64,000 bases of DNA from Geomonas sp. RF6 (GTDB lineage: Bacteria > Desulfobacterota > Desulfuromonadia > Geobacterales > Geobacteraceae). Both the position numbers and the translations under genes were made by a program. Numbering within the stretch: the stretch's first letter is position 1; each line of letters opens with the position of its first letter. The stretch covers positions 4,175,001 through 4,239,000 of the forward strand of contig NZ_CP087999.1 of the NCBI RefSeq assembly GCF_021044625.1. The letters run 5' to 3'. Below the pieces are notes generated by a model. That model saw only the letters and a list, made by a program, of their open reading frames with translations, was not told the DNA's origin and ran no database searches. Shown in pieces: positions 58,999 to 64,000 of the stretch.

Positions 58999-60420
58999 TT
59001 AGATCATCCCGGCAACTGCCTCTTTCGCCATGGCGATGAAGCTCTGCGGGAGCACACCGGTGAGGATGATGGAGGCGATGAAGAAGACGCCGAGTACTTT
59101 CGCCGGCATGGAGAGGCAGACGCACTCACCGGTCTCCTCGACGGGGCTGTAGGAGGCGCGAACCAGCTTCAGGTAGTAGAAGGCGGAGATCGCTGCGTTG
59201 ATGACCCCGAGAATGACCAGTGCGTAGAAGCCTTTCTGGATGGCGGCGGTGAAGACGAGGAGCTTCCCGGTGAAGCCGATCGTCGGCGGAATGCCGGTCA
59301 TGCCGAAGGCGCCTGCTGCCAGTACGAAGGCGAGGAGCGGAGACCTTTTGTACAGACCCTTCAGATCGTCGAAGGTCAGGTTCTCACCTGCCGGCGCCAG
59401 CTGGTAGATGACGTAGAAGCAGGAGAGGTTCATGAGCAGGTAGCCGCCGATGTAGTAGATGACGGAGGCAAGCCCGAGCTCGTTGGCGGAAAGGACACCG
59501 ACCATGACGTACCCTGCGTGTGCCACGGAGGAGTAGGCGAGGAGTCGCTTCAGATCCTTCTGCACGAGGGCGGAGAGGTTGCCGAGCGTCATGGAGCCGA
59601 CCGCGAAGACGGCGAGGACCCAGGTGATCTGGCCGATCTCGGCGCCGGTCACGTGCGCCAGCCTGATGAGGACGGCAAGGGCGGTCGCTTTCGGCACGGT
59701 GGCGATGAAGCTGGTGGTCTCGTTGGCGGCGCCGGTGTACACGTCCGGTGCGAGGAAGTGCAGCGGGAAGAGGGCCAGCTTGTAGAAGAAGCCACAGAAG
59801 AGAAGGACCATGCCGACGACGACCAGCGGGCTGGTGTGCAGCAGACCCGGTACCACCTTCGCCAGTTCCGCGAGGTAGGTCGTCCCGGTCACGCCGAAGA
59901 TGTAGCTCATGCCGAAGAGCATGAGGCCGGTGGCGATGGTGCCGAAGAGGAAGTACTTCACCGCCGCTTCCATGTGGTTGCGGTAATCGGCAACGTGACG
60001 GAAGGGGATGATCACGTAGAGGGCGAAAGCCGAGATCTCGAGACTCATCAGGATCGTCAGCAGTTCCACGGAGCTCGCCAGAGAGACAAGGCCGAAGGAG
60101 CCGATGGAGAGGAAGAGGTAGTACTCCGCCTTCAGTTCCTCAGCGATGCCGCGCAGCCCGGAGCTGGAGCTGATCACCAGGAAGAGACCCAGGGTGGTGA
60201 TGACCTTGAAGATCTGGGACAGCGCGTCCACCCGGTAGGCGTCGTAGAAGAGCACGCCGTTGGCGCCGATGCCGGCAACGGCGGCGAAGAGGGAGACGGC
60301 GGACAGGGCGAGAGCCAGGAGATTCAGGGTGCCACCCTTGAACTTGCCAAGGGTCGTCGCAAAGAGCACCAGCACCATGAGGGACAGGGCTATCTCGGGG
60401 AGCAACAGGGTAATCTGCAT
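58999..60420 (-). CDS. nuoN: NADH-quinone oxidoreductase subunit N
   Basis: 473-residue inner-membrane subunit of complex I with about 14 membrane helices, one of three antiporter-like proton-pumping modules. The functional Lys in broken helix regions is in 'LAYSSVAHAGYVMVGVL' and 'KLALFPLHFLAPDVYTGAAN'; 'ALVQKDLKRLLAYSSVAHAG' is the family signature. Usual length. It follows nuoM by 153 bases and is the last gene before the terminator, the typical end of a nuo operon. Proton pumping here links NADH or another donor to the menaquinone pool. Confidence 0.95.
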   Translation of the reverse strand: MQITLLLPEIALSLMVLVLFATTLGKFKGGTLNLLALALSAVSLFAAVAGIGANGVLFYDAYRVDALSQIFKVITTLGLFLVISSSSGLRGIAEELKAEYYLFLSIGSFGLVSLASSVELLTILMSLEISAFALYVIIPFRHVADYRNHMEAAVKYFLFGTIATGLMLFGMSYIFGVTGTTYLAELAKVVPGLLHTSPLVVVGMVLLFCGFFYKLALFPLHFLAPDVYTGAANETTSFIATVPKATALAVLIRLAHVTGAEIGQITWVLAVFAVGSMTLGNLSALVQKDLKRLLAYSSVAHAGYVMVGVLSANELGLASVIYYIGGYLLMNLSCFYVIYQLAPAGENLTFDDLKGLYKRSPLLAFVLAAGAFGMTGIPPTIGFTGKLLVFTAAIQKGFYALVILGVINAAISAFYYLKLVRASYSPVEETGECVCLSMPAKVLGVFFIASIILTGVLPQSFIAMAKEAVAGMI

Positions 60421-60573
60421 AGTTGATCTCGCTTTTTTTTAGGCTGAAGGCTGAAGACTGAGGGCTCGGGGGAGGGGGAAACGCTCCCAGTCTGTGCAGC
60501 TCACGATCTTGTTACGTTCGGTTGACTTCTTGAAGAGAGGCCGGTGCTGCCACCGGCCTCGGATCCGGTTCTC

Positions 60574-62196
60574 TTATTTAGCCACCAGCTGGGAGACCTG
60601 AAGCTTCTCGGTCTTGGCGGTCGGGGCCTTGCTGCCGGTCTCGACCTGCTGGAGGAGGTGGTTTACGCTGGTGTCCATCATGTTGAGGAGCGGTTTCGGG
60701 TTGAAGCCGACCCAGAACACGAAGAAGAGGAGGAAGCTCAGGGTGCCGATCTCGCGCAGGTTGCAGTCCCAGAGGTGACGTGCATGGCCGTGATCGCCGT
60801 GGGCGTCGCCATGTGCGCCGTGCGCATCGCCGTGGGCGTCGCCGTGATCGCCGTGACCGTGTGCGTGCCCGTCGGAGTTCGCCCAGACCATCTTCTGCAG
60901 CAGGTTCAGCATGTAGGCGGCTGCCATGATGGCGCCGAGGATGCTCAAGCCCCCGACTACCGGGTACTTCTCGAAGGCCGCGATGAGGACCATGAACTCG
61001 GAAACGAAGGAGTTCGTCCCCGGGAAGCCGAAGGAGGAGAGGCCGAAGATGACGAGGAAGGTCACGTAGATCGGCATTTCCATCCCGAGCGCGGAGTTGT
61101 CCGAGATCTGGCGGCTGTGGGTACGCTCGTAGATCAGGCCGACGCAGATAAAGAGTGCGCCGGTGGTGATGCCGTGGTTGATCATCTGCAGCATCGCGCC
61201 CTTGATCCCCACGGAGTTGAGGAGGAAGATCCCCAGCGTCACGAAGCCCATGTGGGCGACGGAGGAGTAGGCGATAAGCTTCTTGATATCCTGCTGCGCG
61301 AGAGCCAGGTAGCCGCCGATGATGATGCCGAGGACGGAGAAGCCGATGACCCACGGTACCATGTCAAGGGTCGCGGAGGGCGCCAGCGGCAGGCAGAAGC
61401 GGAGGAAGCCGTAGCCCCCCATCTTCAGCAGGATGGAAGCGAGGATGACGGAGCCTGCGGTCGGCGCCTCGACGTGGGCGGCCGGCAGCCAGGTGTGCAC
61501 CGGGTACATCGGCATCTTGATCGCGAAGGAGAGCGCGAAGGAGAGGAAGACCAGCATCTGGTACATGTAGCTGTACTGGTGATCCATCAGCTCCGGGATG
61601 AAGAAGGTGCCGGTGGTGACGTAGAGTGCGATGACGGCGACCAGAAGGAAGATGGAGCCGACAAAGGTGTACAGGAAGAACTTGATGGAAGCGTAGTCCT
61701 TGCGTGCGCCACCCCACACGGCGATCATCAGGTACATCGGCACCAGCATCCCTTCCCAGAAGATGTAGAAGAGGACGGTGTTCAGGCTGACGAAGACGCC
61801 GATCATCGCGGTCTCCATGAGGAGGGAGACGAAGATGAATTCCTTCATGCGCACCTGGATGTACTTCCAGGAGCAGAGGATGCACAGCGGCATCACGAAG
61901 GTCGTCAGGAGTACCAGAAGGACGCTGATGCCGTCAACCCCGATCACGTAGTCGAGGTTCAGGGACGGGAACCAGGTGCGCACCTCGGCGAACTGGTACT
62001 TCGCGGTGCTCGAGTCGAACGCGGTGTACAGCGGGTACGAAACCACGAGCGTGGCGATGGTGACAATTAAACCCCACGCTTTGAGCACCGTGTCGTTCTT
62101 GAGGAAGAGGGTGATCAAGGCCCCGATCACCGGGATGAGCATGATCGTCGAGAGGATCGGGTAGCTTAGAGTGTTGGCAATCAGATACTTTTCCAT
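60574..62196 (-). CDS. nuoM: NADH-quinone oxidoreductase subunit M, with His-rich insert
   Basis: 540-residue inner-membrane antiporter-like subunit. Recognised by 'YVIGVDGISVLLVLLTTFVM', 'PMYPVHTWLPAAHVEAPTAG', 'DIKKLIAYSSVAHMGFVTLG' and the start with about 14 helices. Between the last two helices is an unusual insert at residues 442-473 (60778-60873) made of H, G, D and A with ten histidines in 32 residues, absent in the usual family layout. It would face the solvent and could bind metal. The gene is 99 bases downstream of the next antiporter-like gene. Confidence 0.95.
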   Translation of the reverse strand: MEKYLIANTLSYPILSTIMLIPVIGALITLFLKNDTVLKAWGLIVTIATLVVSYPLYTAFDSSTAKYQFAEVRTWFPSLNLDYVIGVDGISVLLVLLTTFVMPLCILCSWKYIQVRMKEFIFVSLLMETAMIGVFVSLNTVLFYIFWEGMLVPMYLMIAVWGGARKDYASIKFFLYTFVGSIFLLVAVIALYVTTGTFFIPELMDHQYSYMYQMLVFLSFALSFAIKMPMYPVHTWLPAAHVEAPTAGSVILASILLKMGGYGFLRFCLPLAPSATLDMVPWVIGFSVLGIIIGGYLALAQQDIKKLIAYSSVAHMGFVTLGIFLLNSVGIKGAMLQMINHGITTGALFICVGLIYERTHSRQISDNSALGMEMPIYVTFLVIFGLSSFGFPGTNSFVSEFMVLIAAFEKYPVVGGLSILGAIMAAAYMLNLLQKMVWANSDGHAHGHGDHGDAHGDAHGAHGDAHGDHGHARHLWDCNLREIGTLSFLLFFVFWVGFNPKPLLNMMDTSVNHLLQQVETGSKAPTAKTEKLQVSQLVAK

Positions 62197-62295
62197 GGGT
62201 ACCTACGTTCGTTTATAGGATGCGATGCTTATTCGTGGGTCGCGCCCAACTGCTGAAGCGTTCCCCCTCCCGCGAGGGGAGGGGTGCGTTGCCTA

Positions 62296-64000
62296 TCAGG
62301 TGAAGATTACGATGGCGAGGATCACGAAGACGCCGAATACGGAGCCGCCGATGTAGTGCTGCAGGTTACCGGTGACGTGCATCCTGGTCTTGTCGCCGAT
62401 GGCGACAACGCCGCGGGCGGAGCCGTCGATGAAGCCGTCGATCCCGTTCCAGTCGAACCAGGAGGAGCCTTTGGCGATCGCCATGGTCATCCGGGTGCCG
62501 ACGGTGCGGTAGATGTTGGAGACGATCTCGTTAAGCCCGGAGAGCGGGTTTTTGAAGATCCACATCACCACCAGCGCCCCCTTGCGGTAGAACCAGTCGA
62601 AGTCCAGGTTGATGAGGGGACCGGTCGGGTGATGGCTGTGCCCGGTGGAGGTCTCCAGGTGGCCGGTGAAGTGCTCGGCGGCCACGTCGGTGCGCTTCGG
62701 GGTGAGCTTCTTGATCAGGAGGTAGAAGCCAAGCCCGGTGAAGGCGAACATCTGCAGCGACTCGGAGATGTGGTACCCGAAGTACGGCTTGTACTCGACC
62801 GGGAAGGGGAGCATGTTGTACAGGAAGTCCGGGTAGCAGCCGATGAAGATGCACATGAAGGCCGCGATTCCCATGCCGAGCTGCATGTTCCACCCCGGAT
62901 CCTTCGCCTCGAAGGAGGACTGACGCCCGCCGTACCAGATGAAGTAGGGGAGCTTCAGACCGACGGAGAGGAAGGTACCGACCGCGGCGGCGAGAAGCAT
63001 CAGCATGATCGCCAGGTGGTGGTGCTCGCCGGCCGCTTCCACGATCATCGACTTGGAGACGAAGCCGGAGGTAAGCGGGAAGCCGGAAATCGAGATGCCG
63101 CCGATCACGGTGAAGAGAAGGGTCATCGGCATCCACTTGTACAGGCCGCCGAGTTCGGAGAGCCTGGACTTGCCGGTCATGTGCAGGACGGAGCCGACAC
63201 CCATGAAGAGGAGCGCCTTGTAGAGAATGTGGGCATAGGCGTGGGCGCATGCGCCGTTGATCGCCATCTCGGTGCCGATACCGACCGCGCACACCATGTA
63301 TCCGACCTGGGAGATGATGTGGTAGGCGAGGATGCGGCGCCCGTCATTCTCGATGGTAGCGAAGCCTGCGCCGTACAGCGTCATGATCGCGCCGGCCCAC
63401 ATGAGGATCTCGAAGCCCGGGAAGGCACGCGCGAGGACGTAGACTGCGGTCTTCGTGGTGAAGGCGCACATGAAGACTGCGCCCGCCACGGTAGCCTCGG
63501 GGTATGCGTCCGGGAGCCAGGCGTGGATCGGCGGAACAGCGGCGTTCAGCGCGAAGCCCACCAGGATGAAGTAATCGGCGATCGTGGCGCCTTCTGCGAG
63601 GATGCGGGTGAAGTGCAGGTCGTGGATGTTCTGGTAGCGCAGGAAGATGCCTGCCAGAAGGATCAGACCGCCCGCCACGTGCACCAGAAGGTACCTGAAG
63701 CCTGCGTCGGTCGATTTCTTCTTCTTGCGGAACCACACGAGGAAGGTGGAGGCAAATGCCATCAGTTCCCAGAAGATGAAGATCGTCAGGTAGTCGCCGG
63801 CGCAGGTGACGCCGAGCGAGCCCGCGACGTACAGGAAGGCGGCGATGTGCTGCTCGGTCTCTTCCACGTGGAGCCCGTAGATACAGCCGATGATGGCCAT
63901 CAGGGTGAAGACGTGGAGGAAGACGAAGGAGAGCTTGTCGACGTGCCCGAAGATCAGCTCGGCGCCGAGCCAGTGCCCGACCAGGAAGTCGTGCCCCTGG
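62296..64000 (-). CDS. NuoL-position antiporter-like subunit (MrpD/NuoL family), 5' end outside window
   Basis: At least 567 residues; the frame stays open to the right window edge, so the start is missing. Inner-membrane proton-translocating subunit. The core 'NAAVPPIHAWLPDAYPEATV', 'RRILAYHIISQVGYMVCAVG' and 'YKALLFMGVGSVLHMTGKSR' is of the MrpD/NuoM-like type, while 'LTIFIFWELMAFASTFLVWF' differs from usual NuoL. The C-terminal extension 'NGIDGFIDGSARGVVAIGD' followed by 'HVTGNLQHYIGG' and a last helix is the NuoL-type ending. It may be annotated as a Na+/H+ antiporter subunit D or as NuoL; its place before nuoM in the same orientation favours a complex I role. Confidence 0.85.
   Translation of the reverse strand, partial: QGHDFLVGHWLGAELIFGHVDKLSFVFLHVFTLMAIIGCIYGLHVEETEQHIAAFLYVAGSLGVTCAGDYLTIFIFWELMAFASTFLVWFRKKKKSTDAGFRYLLVHVAGGLILLAGIFLRYQNIHDLHFTRILAEGATIADYFILVGFALNAAVPPIHAWLPDAYPEATVAGAVFMCAFTTKTAVYVLARAFPGFEILMWAGAIMTLYGAGFATIENDGRRILAYHIISQVGYMVCAVGIGTEMAINGACAHAYAHILYKALLFMGVGSVLHMTGKSRLSELGGLYKWMPMTLLFTVIGGISISGFPLTSGFVSKSMIVEAAGEHHHLAIMLMLLAAAVGTFLSVGLKLPYFIWYGGRQSSFEAKDPGWNMQLGMGIAAFMCIFIGCYPDFLYNMLPFPVEYKPYFGYHISESLQMFAFTGLGFYLLIKKLTPKRTDVAAEHFTGHLETSTGHSHHPTGPLINLDFDWFYRKGALVVMWIFKNPLSGLNEIVSNIYRTVGTRMTMAIAKGSSWFDWNGIDGFIDGSARGVVAIGDKTRMHVTGNLQHYIGGSVFGVFVILAIVIFT

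Noticed and set aside
58822-60426. Open frame of 534 codons on the plus strand opposite nuoN
   Set aside because: Shadow of a membrane protein gene; acidic and Gly/His-rich translation without any motif.

Overview
The window is a GC-rich chromosomal segment of a member of the Geobacterales (Geobacter/Geomonas-like Desulfuromonadota). I base this on the order pheS-pheT-ihfA-merR-tRNA-Pro, the very dense set of PAS/histidine-kinase genes with the H-box type 'HQWRQPLN', the Nuo genes, and the style of the genes. No taxonomic search was possible.

Layout. 1-3997: translation block (end of pheS, pheT, ihfA, a MerR regulator, tRNA-Pro and its terminator). 4121-6556: a two-domain universal stress protein and a sulfate-binding protein behind a well-formed promoter and operator-like dyad. 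6808-15145 (minus): a signalling operon made of a CheY-like protein, a complete stressosome module (rsbR-rsbS-rsbT), an RsbT/RsbX-like fusion, a histidine kinase with an RsbU-N-like input region, and a large hybrid kinase. 15451-25783: a REC-PAS kinase on plus facing a four-gene minus operon (a 1284-residue array of ten PAS domains, a kinase with a five-fold coiled-coil repeat, a single REC protein, a hybrid kinase with three RECs and an HPt). 26651-40250: a Wzx/Wzy-type exopolysaccharide locus (Wza, Wzc, CpsB-type phosphatase, flippase, polymerase, three GT4 transferases) that also carries a CDP-glycerol pathway (TagD-like and TagB/F-like) and ends against a PslG-like glycosidase lipoprotein. 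40880-44957: an antitoxin-like relic, an OpuC-type osmolyte transporter, MazE/MazF with its own promoter, and a PQ-loop membrane protein. 44885-49387 (minus): egtD followed by a molybdopterin oxidoreductase fused to a cysteine desulfurase. 49581-58883: DinB-like protein, a small Cys-rich protein, a 1464-residue kinase, a RecQ-type helicase, several repeat families and a REP-associated tyrosine transposase. 58999-64000 (minus): nuoN, nuoM and most of an antiporter-like subunit in the nuoL position.

How it fits together. Three themes dominate. (1) Signal integration: a stressosome whose output appears to go to a histidine kinase rather than to a sigma-factor phosphatase, next to phosphorelay operons. 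(2) Cell-surface polymer production, probably with glycerol-phosphate groups. (3) Anaerobic sulfur/redox chemistry: egtD plus a Mo/W-pterin enzyme and cysteine desulfurase in one chain is the architecture expected for oxygen-independent ergothioneine synthesis, and is the most interesting system in the window. REP-like and larger palindromic repeats with a RayT transposase occupy many intergenic spaces.
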